A stretch of DNA of 64,000 nucleotides from G963674835 sp963674835 (GTDB lineage Bacteria > Planctomycetota > Planctomycetia > Pirellulales > Thermoguttaceae). Shown here in pieces: positions 1 through 9,230 of this stretch. Below the pieces are notes generated by a model. The model saw nothing but the letters and a program-made list of their open reading frames with translations. It was not told where the DNA came from and made no database searches. The DNA is taken from NCBI GenBank assembly GCA_963674835.2, contig CAXXKC010000001.1:620001-684000 (forward strand), read 5' to 3'. The position numbers and the translations under genes were made by a program. Position 1 is the first letter of the stretch; every line of letters begins with the position of its first letter.

Positions 1-618
1 CACAACGCCAGCATCAATGGCGAATGGTACTGGGAGTATTCGGCGAACGATGCTCACCAAGTCGACGATGCGGAGCGGATTCGCGACCATATGCTCCGCG
101 CGATCTACGGCTCGTTTGCCAACGCGAAGAAGGACCCGAAGCATGCGGACGTCGCGCTGAAATGGGTAGCCTACGTGGCCGGCAAGCGGGAGTCCCGGCG
201 TTTGATGGGAGACCATGTGTATACGATGGGCGACATGGTCGAGCGCCGCACGTTTCCGGACACGGTGGTGGAGGAGAAACGGGAGATCGATGTGCATTAT
301 CAGCGGGCGGAGACCGGTTCGCCTTTCGATTTCCTGTCGAAGGCTCTCTTTCACTCGACCGGCGGCCTGTACTATATTCCGTTCCGCAGTCTGTATTCCC
401 GCAACATCGCGAACCTGATGATGGCCGGGCGCTGCTTCAGTTGCTCGCACGTGGGTTTGGGCGGCCCTCGCGTGATGAAGACCTGCGGCCAGATGGGTAT
501 CGCCACGGGCTATGCCGCTGCGTTGTGCAAGAAGCACGACGCCACGCCGCGCGACGTGGGCCGGCGCCATATTACGGAGCTTCGGCGGTTGATCGGCTAC
601 GAGCCGGACTCCACGTGA
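1..618 (+). CDS. FAD-dependent oxidoreductase, C-terminal part (5' end outside window)
   Basis: The reading frame is open from the first base and stops at 616-618, so only the last 205 codons are visible. The C-terminus has the pattern usual for planctomycete FAD-dependent oxidoreductases of the FAD_oxidored type: NLMMAGRCFSCSHV, then GGPRVMKTCGQMGIATGYAA, the stretch that closes over the flavin and ends in a Gly/Ala-rich helix. The nucleotide-binding N-terminus is off the window, so substrate and cofactor use cannot be judged. Members of this family often sit beside secreted glycoside hydrolases, as here (a GH89-like gene starts 94 bases downstream on the same strand). The family call is fairly safe; the reaction is unknown. 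Confidence 0.75.
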   Translation, partial: HNASINGEWYWEYSANDAHQVDDAERIRDHMLRAIYGSFANAKKDPKHADVALKWVAYVAGKRESRRLMGDHVYTMGDMVERRTFPDTVVEEKREIDVHYQRAETGSPFDFLSKALFHSTGGLYYIPFRSLYSRNIANLMMAGRCFSCSHVGLGGPRVMKTCGQMGIATGYAAALCKKHDATPRDVGRRHITELRRLIGYEPDST

Positions 619-712
619 CGTTTCGCAAGCCTGAGCACAAGCGAAAGTAGGGGCGGCGTGGCCGTGCAGTGTGGCGACAGAAAGATGCAGAAGAAGCCGA
701 ATGGAGGATGAC

Positions 713-3118
713 GTGAGACGCCGTTTTGCCGTAATCCGATTGGTTCTGTTCGCGGCGGTCGTTGCGCCTGTTTCGTTTACACGGGCGGCCGCGCCGACGG
801 TCGTGGTTCCGCCTTCGGGTGAAAAGGCTTACGCGATTGCCGGTGAGACGTTTGGCGAGCTTTGGGAGAAGGTAACCGGCACTCGGCCAGCGGTGAAAAA
901 GACGGAGGCCTCGCTGCCGGCGGGGGACGTCGTGCTCATCGGCTCCGATGCCGTTCAGCCAGTGACGCATGAGTTGATTCGCGACGGCGCGTTGGAGGGG
1001 CTGGGGCTTGTGTATGGAGGCGACGGCTATTGCATCCGCTCGGTTCCGCGCGACGGGCGGCAGATCGTGATCGTCGCCGGGGGGAGCGGGCGATCGACGC
1101 TGTATGCCGTCTACGACTTCTTTCGACGGCAGGCCGGAGCGGAGTACTTCTGGGACGGGGACGTGATTCCCCGGCACGACACGATCGCGTTGGCGGGCAT
1201 CGATGTGCAAGAGGAGCCGCGATTCGAGTACCGAGGGCTGCGCTATTTCGCGCATCGGGGACTGCATCGCTTCCAGGCCGAACACTGGGATCTGGTCGAT
1301 TGGCAGCGGGAGATCGACTGGTTGGTGAAGAAGCGATTCAACCTGTGGATGCTTCGTACGGGGATCGACGACCTGTTCCAGCGAGCGTTTCCCGACGTTC
1401 CGTATCCGCCGACCGACGGCCCCGACCCTGACGCGCAGCCGCGATCGTATAACGACCGGACATCGTTCTGGGCGCTGAAGTACCGGGGCGAGCTTCGCAA
1501 GCAGGTATTGCAGTATGCAAGGGATCGGGGGCTCGTGCATCCGGAGGACACGGGAACGATCACCCATTGGTATTCGCACACGCCTAGCGCGTTTTATCGC
1601 ACGCGGCCTGATTTTCCCGTGCTTGGCGACGAGAAGAGCGGCTACACTCTGGCGACGCAGAAGGTTTGGGATATCGAGGACGACGAAGCGTGGGATGCCT
1701 ATTGGAAATTGACCGAAACGCACATCCGCGAGTTCGGGCAACCGCGGATGTTCCACACGATCGGCCTGGCCGAACGGAAATACGGCAAGACGGCGAGGGA
1801 GAATCTGCAACGGAAGCTGTTTTGCTATCGGAAGATTCAGCAACGGCTGCGAGAGCATTATCCCGACGCGCCGCTGCTGGTGGCCAGTTGGGATTTCAAT
1901 TGGTGGAAGAACGAGGACGTGGCGAGGCTGCTGGACGAGCTCGATCCACGACGGACGATCATCCTGGATTACCTGGCCGATTGTCCGTCGAAAAAGTCGT
2001 ACCGGGACGGCGGAATGTTCGGCAGGTTCCCGTGGATCTTCGGCATCTTTGCCTCGTTCGCCTGCAACAGCGACATTCACGAGGACTACGCGATTCTCGC
2101 ACCGCGGCTTCGAGAGGCGGCGGGGGACCGACAGTGTGTCGGACTGGTGACGTGGCCCGAGATATCGCACAACGATACGTTTCTGCTGGAGTACCTGGCC
2201 GACAACAGTTGGCAGCCGGAGCGACTGGAGTTGTCGGAGGCGACCCCGCGGTACTGCAAGACGCGGTATCCCGCGGAGCTGGCTTCGCCGATGGAGTCGC
2301 TTTGGGACGCGTTCTTTCCGCTGTCGCAGACCTTTCACTGGGACAACTCGTGGCGGTGCTGGGACCCCCAGTATCGCGTGTTGACCAGCCGCTTCTTGAA
2401 TACGTTGACGGCAAAGCAGCTCAAGAGCCTCGATGCGGATTATGCGCGGATGTTGCCGGCATTGAAGGGGTCGCCCAAGGTGCTTCAGGGATTGGCCGGG
2501 CTGTCGGAGAAATGGTACGAGGATCCGCTTTGGCGTCGCGATGCGATCGACATGGGGCGGACGACGGCCGGGCGAGCGCTGTATTTCGCGATGGTCTTGG
2601 GCGCGCAGCGGATGGAAGCATGGCGCAATGGAAAGGCGGATGCAGACCAGGTGCGCCGCATGGCGGAATTGAGCCAAGACGTGCTCGGCACGCTGAGCGA
2701 CATTGTGGCTCAGTCGGACGATTTCTCGATGGAGGCGAGCCTGCGCCGGCTAGGCGACGCGAAGGAGATTAACGGGGTGGCACCGACCGTCAACCCACAC
2801 GCCGAACAGACGTTGAAGGGGAATGCCGAGAATGACTACTGCCGAAGCCAGCATTACGAGCTGGTCGAGCACGTGTATCGGCCCGAGTTGGCCGCGTATT
2901 GGGCGTGGGTGCTGAAGCGAATCGAGTCGGACGATCGGGCGGAGTGGCGTCGTCCGGACGAATTTGCCGGGCAAGAGAAGGTAATAGTCGATCGGTTCTA
3001 TGAAACGCCGTTGGCGCAGATGGCTCCGACAGGGCCGCGCAGCGCCAAACAGCTTGCCGGTGCGCTAAGCCGCCTGGAGTCGCTTATCGAAACGCTTGTG
3101 GACGAGTCGGCGAAGTGA
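713..3118 (+). CDS. Secreted GH89-like alpha-N-acetylglucosaminidase
   Basis: An 801-residue exported protein. The GTG at 713 is preferred because GGAGG lies five bases upstream (703-707) and translation gives a clean Sec signal (RRRF, then a hydrophobic run ending FTRAAA). An ATG at 701 is in frame but has a poor ribosome site. After an N-terminal alpha/beta domain (about 28-125) the NAGLU-type barrel begins with FEYRGLRYF and WQREIDWLVKKRFNLWM, matching the WxREIDWM region of GH89. The segment WPEISHND around Glu483 aligns with the PEGISQNE catalytic glutamate region of human NAGLU. Glu354 in FHTIGLAER is a candidate for the second catalytic acid. GH89 enzymes remove terminal alpha-linked GlcNAc; the natural substrate here is unknown. 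It converges on the next gene with a 34-base gap. Confidence 0.75.
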   Translation: MRRRFAVIRLVLFAAVVAPVSFTRAAAPTVVVPPSGEKAYAIAGETFGELWEKVTGTRPAVKKTEASLPAGDVVLIGSDAVQPVTHELIRDGALEGLGLVYGGDGYCIRSVPRDGRQIVIVAGGSGRSTLYAVYDFFRRQAGAEYFWDGDVIPRHDTIALAGIDVQEEPRFEYRGLRYFAHRGLHRFQAEHWDLVDWQREIDWLVKKRFNLWMLRTGIDDLFQRAFPDVPYPPTDGPDPDAQPRSYNDRTSFWALKYRGELRKQVLQYARDRGLVHPEDTGTITHWYSHTPSAFYRTRPDFPVLGDEKSGYTLATQKVWDIEDDEAWDAYWKLTETHIREFGQPRMFHTIGLAERKYGKTARENLQRKLFCYRKIQQRLREHYPDAPLLVASWDFNWWKNEDVARLLDELDPRRTIILDYLADCPSKKSYRDGGMFGRFPWIFGIFASFACNSDIHEDYAILAPRLREAAGDRQCVGLVTWPEISHNDTFLLEYLADNSWQPERLELSEATPRYCKTRYPAELASPMESLWDAFFPLSQTFHWDNSWRCWDPQYRVLTSRFLNTLTAKQLKSLDADYARMLPALKGSPKVLQGLAGLSEKWYEDPLWRRDAIDMGRTTAGRALYFAMVLGAQRMEAWRNGKADADQVRRMAELSQDVLGTLSDIVAQSDDFSMEASLRRLGDAKEINGVAPTVNPHAEQTLKGNAENDYCRSQHYELVEHVYRPELAAYWAWVLKRIESDDRAEWRRPDEFAGQEKVIVDRFYETPLAQMAPTGPRSAKQLAGALSRLESLIETLVDESAK

Positions 3119-3152
3119 GTCATGCACCTTGTCGATCCGGTGGCGGGTGTTC

Positions 3153-5672
3153 TTACCTCTTGCCTGAGGTGTTGATGGTGTCGTCGGCTTCCAGGTGGTA
3201 GCATTGGAATTTGTGGAACGACGGGGGGCTGTGGCTGATGTGTAGATCGCCAGTGGCCGTGTCGGCTACCAGGGAGAGCACCGTGAGGTGGGCGCCGGGC
3301 GCGTTGGTGTGATCCTCGGCGAGCGCGCCGGGTTCGGACCGGTCGCGCAGCACGCGGAACACGTCGGCCAGAACGGGTTGTGTGCGGAACTCGGCCGTCC
3401 AACGTGCCAGGTTTGCTTCGCGACAGAGTCCGTTGAGCGTAGAACGGCCGGGCATGGATGGTTCGGTCGGCTCGTTTCGCGTCCAGGCGCGAGGGTAGTT
3501 CGTGTTGGTGATGGTCCGCCAGCCGTCATTGGCGCGGCGAACATATTGGAGCGTGCCGGCCGATTGCCAAACGGCGGCATTGCCTTTTCGATCGGCGATG
3601 AGGCATCCGCCGAGCCAGACGAGCGGTGCGTCGGGGTTTTCGATCAGCCGGATGGCGTCGTCGACCGTGTGACATTCAAGGAGCAAGAGGAGTATAGGAT
3701 CGGGCGGAGCGAAGGCTTTGCGTTCGGCCCGCCGCGAGCGGACGTGGCGGAGTGCTTCGGCCACCACCGTGGGATGCGGATTGAGCGCCGCACCGACCAC
3801 GGCAAAGCCCGACTGGTTGATACCGTAGTTGGCGATGCCGTGGAAGCTCTGCCCGTCGCGAAGCCGGTAGCGTTCGTAAGCCAGCGGTACACCCTGGTTG
3901 ACGGCCCATCGCTCCTTGTTCCAAGTGAGGAAAACACCCTGGGAGTATCGGAAGGCCGTGTCGAAGCAGTCGAAATCGAGGGCTTGGAAACGGCTGTGAA
4001 CGGCCGAATCGTCGAGCATCACGTGGTCGAACCGGGCCTGTTCGTCGAGGGCGACGGACTCTGATGTGACACCGATGGCGGCGGCCTTGCCGGCGAGGAC
4101 CTTGATGTAGTTGGGGAACCACCGGCGGTAAGCGGCCACGACGGCTGCGGCCTGACGCCGATCGTCCGTGCTCATTCGGTTTGCACGGAGACGATCGGCC
4201 ACGCCGGGCTCGGTTTGCGACCATCGAAGTTGGACGTCGGGCGAGAAGCCGTCGGCTATGCGCATCTTTCGCGATGCGTCGATCAGACCTCGACCGAACT
4301 GCTCCAGCGTTCCCTCGAAGTCGACTGCCGTGGGGAAGCGACGGTGATATTCGCTGCTCAGTCGCGCGGCCTCGGCGTCGGACTGGCCTGCGAGCACGGT
4401 CTTGTCGATGCGCAGGTGTTTTCCGGACGCACTTTCGACGACGATCGCCAATCGTGTGGATGGTTCGGCTGCGGGGAGAGTGGTCAGCGGCACGTCGACC
4501 GTCGATCCGGCCGGCAGGGTGATGTTCTGCGTCGCGTGTTCTTGCCAATCCGACGAGGGGCCGGCTTGCACGAGCCACCGAAGCCTAACCGACTGCGGCC
4601 GATCGCTGGCCAAGCGGGCGGCGGCGTCGACCGGCTCGCCCGGGTCGCGATAAGCGGGGGCATCGAGGGCTGCTGCCATGTCGTCACCGTCCCAGGAATC
4701 GACGGAACCTTGGCCGTTTAGGAGCATGACGTGCTGTTTGACGACGAGCCGATCGCCGGGCTTGAGTGTGGTGTCGCGTGCGGTCTGCCAAGACGCGCGG
4801 GTCCAGACTTCTTTGCAGCGAGGCCGGCCGGGCTCGGGTGATGGAAAGCGATCGAAGAGGACTTCCAGTTCGACGGGGCCGCCGACGCGAACATCGGTCA
4901 ATAGGCCGAGAGCCTGCCCATTGACGAATCCAAACCGCAGCGGGGAGCCGTCGGCAACGTGGATAGTCCGTGTGACTGGCCGCTGATTGGTCGCAAGTTC
5001 GGGCATCATGAAATGGACGGCTTGGGTCGCGAAGAGTGCCCTTTCGGGCAGGAACCATCGCATGGACGGCCACGCCCATCGGGTCGGCTTCGGCCCATCT
5101 TCACGGCTGCCGGACACTTCGGCCGTTTGGCCGACGCGCAGCACGAGTGGCTTCGAGCCGCGGTTGTGGTAGGTGATTTCATCGCGGTAGCCGGCGGCTT
5201 CCGGCTCGATGCCGTAGCGCCGCACGATGTCCAAGTCGCCATGGCTGGTGCGCAACTCGATGTGCGTTTCGGATCGCGAGGCGACCTTGGCGGGTAAGAC
5301 CGGCAGGGGTTGGCCGTTGAGGAGCGTGTGCTGGACGAACACGGGGCCTGCACAAAGCGCGCCGCCGAAGGGACGTGGTTGGTGGAGACGTCGGGCGACG
5401 AGGTGCTGCGGGTGATCGCCAAGGGTTGGGGCGATTGAGAGTTCCAGATAAGGGTTGACCAGACGGTTGAGTACGGTTGAAGTGCCGGCGGTTTGTTGGG
5501 CTGTGGAGCGTTCGGCGGATGGTTCGCCCAGAACCAGAGAACGGTTGGTGAGGAACGAAACGAGAATTGCCGCTGCGCACAGAAACGGTCGGAACCGGTC
5601 CGAGCGCGCCCGGCGATTCCGGGTTCTGGAGATCAGCGTGTGCGGCATGCCGACGGTCAGGTGTGTCGTCAT
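3153..5672 (-). CDS. Large secreted protein with Ntn-hydrolase (C45 acyltransferase)-like C-terminus
   Basis: About 839 residues from ATG 5672; ATG 5648 is an equally plausible start, and neither has a strong ribosome site. A basic N-terminus and hydrophobic stretch (FLCAAAILVSFL) suggest export. The first ~450 residues look like a beta-rich sugar-binding-like region. The last ~300 carry segments typical of peptidase C45/acyl-CoA:6-aminopenicillanate acyltransferase-type Ntn hydrolases: GGCLIADRKGNAAVWQS, ITNTNYPRAW and a short LLECHTVDDAIRLI helix. A Cys in DFDCFDTAFR (about residue 569) could be the nucleophile, but it is not preceded by the usual Gly, so activity is uncertain. If active it would split or transfer an amide-linked acyl group outside the cytoplasm. 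The fold call is tentative. Confidence 0.5.
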   Translation of the reverse strand: MTTHLTVGMPHTLISRTRNRRARSDRFRPFLCAAAILVSFLTNRSLVLGEPSAERSTAQQTAGTSTVLNRLVNPYLELSIAPTLGDHPQHLVARRLHQPRPFGGALCAGPVFVQHTLLNGQPLPVLPAKVASRSETHIELRTSHGDLDIVRRYGIEPEAAGYRDEITYHNRGSKPLVLRVGQTAEVSGSREDGPKPTRWAWPSMRWFLPERALFATQAVHFMMPELATNQRPVTRTIHVADGSPLRFGFVNGQALGLLTDVRVGGPVELEVLFDRFPSPEPGRPRCKEVWTRASWQTARDTTLKPGDRLVVKQHVMLLNGQGSVDSWDGDDMAAALDAPAYRDPGEPVDAAARLASDRPQSVRLRWLVQAGPSSDWQEHATQNITLPAGSTVDVPLTTLPAAEPSTRLAIVVESASGKHLRIDKTVLAGQSDAEAARLSSEYHRRFPTAVDFEGTLEQFGRGLIDASRKMRIADGFSPDVQLRWSQTEPGVADRLRANRMSTDDRRQAAAVVAAYRRWFPNYIKVLAGKAAAIGVTSESVALDEQARFDHVMLDDSAVHSRFQALDFDCFDTAFRYSQGVFLTWNKERWAVNQGVPLAYERYRLRDGQSFHGIANYGINQSGFAVVGAALNPHPTVVAEALRHVRSRRAERKAFAPPDPILLLLLECHTVDDAIRLIENPDAPLVWLGGCLIADRKGNAAVWQSAGTLQYVRRANDGWRTITNTNYPRAWTRNEPTEPSMPGRSTLNGLCREANLARWTAEFRTQPVLADVFRVLRDRSEPGALAEDHTNAPGAHLTVLSLVADTATGDLHISHSPPSFHKFQCYHLEADDTINTSGKR

Positions 5673-5804
5673 GGTAGGGACGGTGGTACGAGGGGGATTT
5701 GGCGATACCGGTGCGTCTTGAGGGCCGATTAGGGCGCGACCTGATACCAGTATCGTCGAGGCCGACAGCAAATGCCATAGCCGCGGAGCGGTTGGCGAGC
5801 ACCT

Positions 5805-7478
5805 TCATTGGGCCGTAGCCTGGCCGACGGTGTCGGTTGGTGCGGTGAGCCCGGGGCCTCCGGCGGCGACGTAGCCGTGGCTGGCGCCGGACGCCTCGGG
5901 GGACACCCAAAACGCGAAGAGGGCGCCGTTGCGGAGTGTGAAGCGGAGGCGGACAGGCTTACCGGATAGGGCGGAGAGGTCCTTGGCGTCTTTCCAACGG
6001 ACCTCGATTTGCGTTTTGTCGGCAGAGATGGGCTGGCAATTGGCCGCGGTGAACGGTTCGATGACCGCCCCCTGCTGGTCCAGCATTTCCGCCCGGAGTT
6101 GGCCATTCTGTGCGGATGCGTTGACGAAGAGGTGCTTACCCTGGAAGGTCACGGGGCGGGTGGTGAGCGAGCCTTCGGTGGCGTCGGCACCCAAGGATGC
6201 GAAGCCGTCGCGGCGCAGCGTGGCCAGGCCAGTCGTGTCGTGAGACGTACGCGGCTCGCCGGTCGGACGTCGGCCGCTGGCGTAGAAGAAGAGGCGATCG
6301 CCAACGATCAGGCAGCATCCGCCCGCCGACTGAATGTTGGCGTTGTTCCACGCCTTTGGGTCGGGATTGGCGGCGAGGAAGGGGCGACGGTCGGGACGAT
6401 CCCAATGGAATCCATCGCGGCTGAAGCCTAACAGGACTTCATTGCGCTTGAGCACGCCGTGGCGGGCGCAATCGGCGTTCTCGGGTCCCTGCCATATAGA
6501 GAAGAGCCCCAGTAGCAGGCTCTCATAGGCAACGGCGTCGAGGTTGTAGAGTTGGCGGGCGATTTTGGCGAACCGCGGATCGGGATGATGAGGATCGAGC
6601 CGGTCGGCGCCCACCCAGGGATAGAGATCGTCGGTCTGCCGGGCGAGGCCATCGTCTTCGCGCCAATGGATGCCGGCCAGAACGTCCGTGTGCTCGCGGT
6701 AGACTCGCTCCCGGGGTATTCCCGGCGACGTCATGCCAATCCGCAGGCTGAACACCCAACGTTGCCGGAAGGGATTGTAGAAGAACGTGCTGCGGTCGCC
6801 GATGTTTTTCGACTGGGCCAGGGGCTTTCCCCAGTGGATTCCGTCGGCGGAGGCGTAGAGCCACAGGCCGCGCGGCCGCGATTTGCTGAACACCAGAGCC
6901 TTGTAGCGCCGCTGAGGATCGGGATCGGTGCGATCAACCCAGACGGTGGTCGAGTCGCGTCTTTCGTGGCGCATGACGATATTGGTGCCTGGCACCACGT
7001 CGAGCGGGGGTTTCTCCCAGTGAATTCCGTCGCGACTAGTAGCGCGGCAGGTGAGGTTCGGCCCGCTCATGTACCACATGACGAATTGCTTTGCGTCGGG
7101 ATCGTACCAGATGCCATCGCTGAAGGGCATGGCCATGCGGGGCGACTCCCAAGGCCGATCGGGCTGGAGCACGGGACAGGCCGGATGCCACGTTGCCGTG
7201 TGGAAGGTGCGGGTGAGCGTGGTGGAATCGATGAGGAAGTCGTCGACGAAGAGTTGACGGCCCACGTCGATCGGAATGACGGCGGGACGGTTTTCGAGGT
7301 AAGGCACGTGCATGGGTTCGCCGACGCGGAGCGGCTCGCGCGGCGGCCATGCGTTGGGCAGCGCGATGCCGTTGTAGAGCACCGTGCCGTCGGCCGACGC
7401 GGCCACGGGAAGCACGCCGCACACGAACGCGGTGAGACAGATGATGCCGATTCGATGAATTGTGGAGCTATGGCTCAT
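5805..7478 (-). CDS. Secreted Asp-box beta-propeller protein, glycoside-hydrolase-like (copy 1)
   Basis: 557 residues. The start at ATG 7478 is chosen because it gives a good signal peptide (MSHSSTIHRIG, then IICLTAFVCGVLPVAASADG). The mature part holds LFVDDFLID near its start and repeated Asp-box-like blades: SRDGIHWEKP, SADGIHWGKP and SRDGFHWDRP. Asp boxes mark sialidase-type and five-bladed GH32/43-type propellers. Planctomycetes carry many such proteins annotated as GH32-like, usually without a proven substrate. The neighbouring gene (7648-9108) is a paralog with the same order of motifs, and both are on the minus strand 169 bases apart, probably one transcript or a tandem duplication. 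Acid/base residues cannot be assigned by eye. Confidence 0.65.
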   Translation of the reverse strand: MSHSSTIHRIGIICLTAFVCGVLPVAASADGTVLYNGIALPNAWPPREPLRVGEPMHVPYLENRPAVIPIDVGRQLFVDDFLIDSTTLTRTFHTATWHPACPVLQPDRPWESPRMAMPFSDGIWYDPDAKQFVMWYMSGPNLTCRATSRDGIHWEKPPLDVVPGTNIVMRHERRDSTTVWVDRTDPDPQRRYKALVFSKSRPRGLWLYASADGIHWGKPLAQSKNIGDRSTFFYNPFRQRWVFSLRIGMTSPGIPRERVYREHTDVLAGIHWREDDGLARQTDDLYPWVGADRLDPHHPDPRFAKIARQLYNLDAVAYESLLLGLFSIWQGPENADCARHGVLKRNEVLLGFSRDGFHWDRPDRRPFLAANPDPKAWNNANIQSAGGCCLIVGDRLFFYASGRRPTGEPRTSHDTTGLATLRRDGFASLGADATEGSLTTRPVTFQGKHLFVNASAQNGQLRAEMLDQQGAVIEPFTAANCQPISADKTQIEVRWKDAKDLSALSGKPVRLRFTLRNGALFAFWVSPEASGASHGYVAAGGPGLTAPTDTVGQATAQ

Positions 7479-7647
7479 TGCGTTGCCTTGTTCTGGAGGT
7501 CGCGGAGTGTGTGGGTATGGATGAGGTTTGCGTGGTTGGTGAATCGATAAGGGTGGGGGCGTGCCAGGATGCTCTCGGCAAGCCATCGTGTATGGTGGGT
7601 ACCGCGAGGGAGCGTTCGGGAAGTTGTGGTGGGTCTTTCGTGGTTGC

Positions 7648-9108
7648 TCAGTCGAGAATCTGGAACGCGTAGAGCGCACCGTCATCGAGGATGAATCGCA
7701 GGGCGATCGCCTGGCGAGGGAGTGCCTTCGTGGATGTCGGGCCGGGAGCGTCGTCGGCCCAGCCAACGCGAAACCGCAGTGCGTCGTGGCGGACCAAGCG
7801 ACAATGATCGCGGTCGTAACCGGGCAGCACGTTGCCCTGTGGGTCGAGCAGCTCCAGCCGCAGCGTGTCGCCGGGCAATGCGGCGTTCACCAACAGCGTG
7901 TTGCCAGGAAAGGTGAAAGGCTTGGTTTGGAGGATCGCGGGTTTGGCTGCCTTTTGTGGCACCACGGCGACGAACCGGTCGGCCGGCAATGTGACCAGGC
8001 CGATTCCCATGTTGTGATGCACGCGTTTTTCGCCGTGGCGGCTGCCGGTGCCCGTGTAGTAAATATACATGGTGTCGTCTTTGGACACCACGGATGTGGC
8101 GGGAAAGGTGGTGTACTTGTCCCAGGCGGACTTGTTGCCTTCGAGGAAGACGGCTCGGTTGGCGACGCGGTCCCAGTGTCGGCCGTCGCGACTGACGACC
8201 ATCTGGACGCGCGTGTCGCCACGCATGTTGTTGCCGTCCTCTCGGTCGAGATCGATCACGTAGAGGAGACCAATCAGTTGGTCGCCGTACGGGGTGGCGG
8301 CCAGCGCGTAGGGTTGGACCCAGGGGTAACCGTCCTGTTCGTCGGTCATGAAGATGGTCTTCTTCGGAGTCCAGGTCTGGAAGTCCTTGCTGATGCTCAG
8401 GCCGACCGCACGTTGCAGGTTGGACTTGGGGCGATCGTCTTTCTCCTGGTTGCGGACATAGGCAAGGTACTCGCCCTTCCAGAAGACGACGCTCGTGCTG
8501 GTGTCGTTCTTGCCGACGGCCTTCCATTTGTGTGTGGTCCAGTGGATGCCGTCCGGCGAGAACCCGAAGACGCCGGCGCCGGCGCCTTTGAACTTCTTGT
8601 TTGGGTCGGGGTCGTCGGGTGTGGGCATGACGCAGAAGCCGGCCGAATTGAGGATGACATTCGTCTTGCGATGACGGCCGAATCGGTCGAAGCCGATCAG
8701 AGGCTTTTCCCAGTGGATGCCGTCGGGGGATTCCGCATAGCACAAGTAGTACTCGGCCATGGCGGGGCCTTCGGGCGTGTCGGGGACGTCGGTAGGGAAC
8801 TCATTGCCCAAGTACCAACAGCGGAAGACTTGCCGGTGCTGGTCGTAGAGGACCGTACCGGCCAAAACGAGCATGCGGCGTTCCCAGGGGAAGTCCTGCC
8901 GAATGACCGGGTTGGCGGGATGCCGGACGGGCGTCTCCAGACGGCGATCGAGATTGGTCGTCTGCGCGATGAGGTAGTCGTCGAGAAACAGTTGGGGATG
9001 TTTCGACAACGCGATCGTTGAAGGATCGTCACCGCGGGCTGTTCCGATTGGAAAAGAAGCGACGGCGCCGGCCAACGCCATCAACGTGACCAAGACTCTC
9101 GGTCGCAT
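7648..9108 (-). CDS. Secreted Asp-box beta-propeller protein, glycoside-hydrolase-like (copy 2)
   Basis: 486 residues from ATG 9108, which follows a strong GAGGTGG ribosome site. The signal peptide is MRPRVLVTLMALAGAVASF ending TARGDD. The opening LFLDDYLIAQTTNLDRRLE and RHPANPV...PWE parallels LFVDDFLID...HPACPV...PWE in the next gene. Asp-box-like repeats SPDGIHWEKP, SPDGIHWTTH and SRDGRHWDRV recur through the propeller. The C-terminal ~110 residues form a beta-rich domain (FPGNTLLVNAALPGDTLRLE) that has a counterpart in the paralog (FQGKHLFVNASAQNGQLRAE), so the whole architecture is duplicated. It probably acts on or binds extracellular or periplasmic polysaccharide; substrate and activity are unknown. 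Confidence 0.65.
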   Translation of the reverse strand: MRPRVLVTLMALAGAVASFPIGTARGDDPSTIALSKHPQLFLDDYLIAQTTNLDRRLETPVRHPANPVIRQDFPWERRMLVLAGTVLYDQHRQVFRCWYLGNEFPTDVPDTPEGPAMAEYYLCYAESPDGIHWEKPLIGFDRFGRHRKTNVILNSAGFCVMPTPDDPDPNKKFKGAGAGVFGFSPDGIHWTTHKWKAVGKNDTSTSVVFWKGEYLAYVRNQEKDDRPKSNLQRAVGLSISKDFQTWTPKKTIFMTDEQDGYPWVQPYALAATPYGDQLIGLLYVIDLDREDGNNMRGDTRVQMVVSRDGRHWDRVANRAVFLEGNKSAWDKYTTFPATSVVSKDDTMYIYYTGTGSRHGEKRVHHNMGIGLVTLPADRFVAVVPQKAAKPAILQTKPFTFPGNTLLVNAALPGDTLRLELLDPQGNVLPGYDRDHCRLVRHDALRFRVGWADDAPGPTSTKALPRQAIALRFILDDGALYAFQILD

Positions 9109-9222
9109 GAGACCACCTCGCCAAGATGCTGTGACTGGGGGCGTCGGTCGCACTGACGACCCGTGGTTTGCCTCTCCGACCCGTCAGTATAGGGTCTGGA
9201 TCGGCACCGACGCAAGCATCTA

Positions 9223-9230
9223 GCGAGCTA
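9223..9230. repeat. Target-site duplication, left copy (GCGAGCTA)
   Basis: Identical to 10790-10797 on the other side of the insertion sequence. The three bases just outside it (9220-9222, CTA) are the complement of the displaced TAG stop codon of the interrupted nucleotidyltransferase gene. Confidence 0.9.

Noticed and set aside
572..2677. Long open frame opposite the GH89 gene
   Set aside because: Arg/Pro/His-rich translation without motifs; a typical GC-rich shadow of the real gene.
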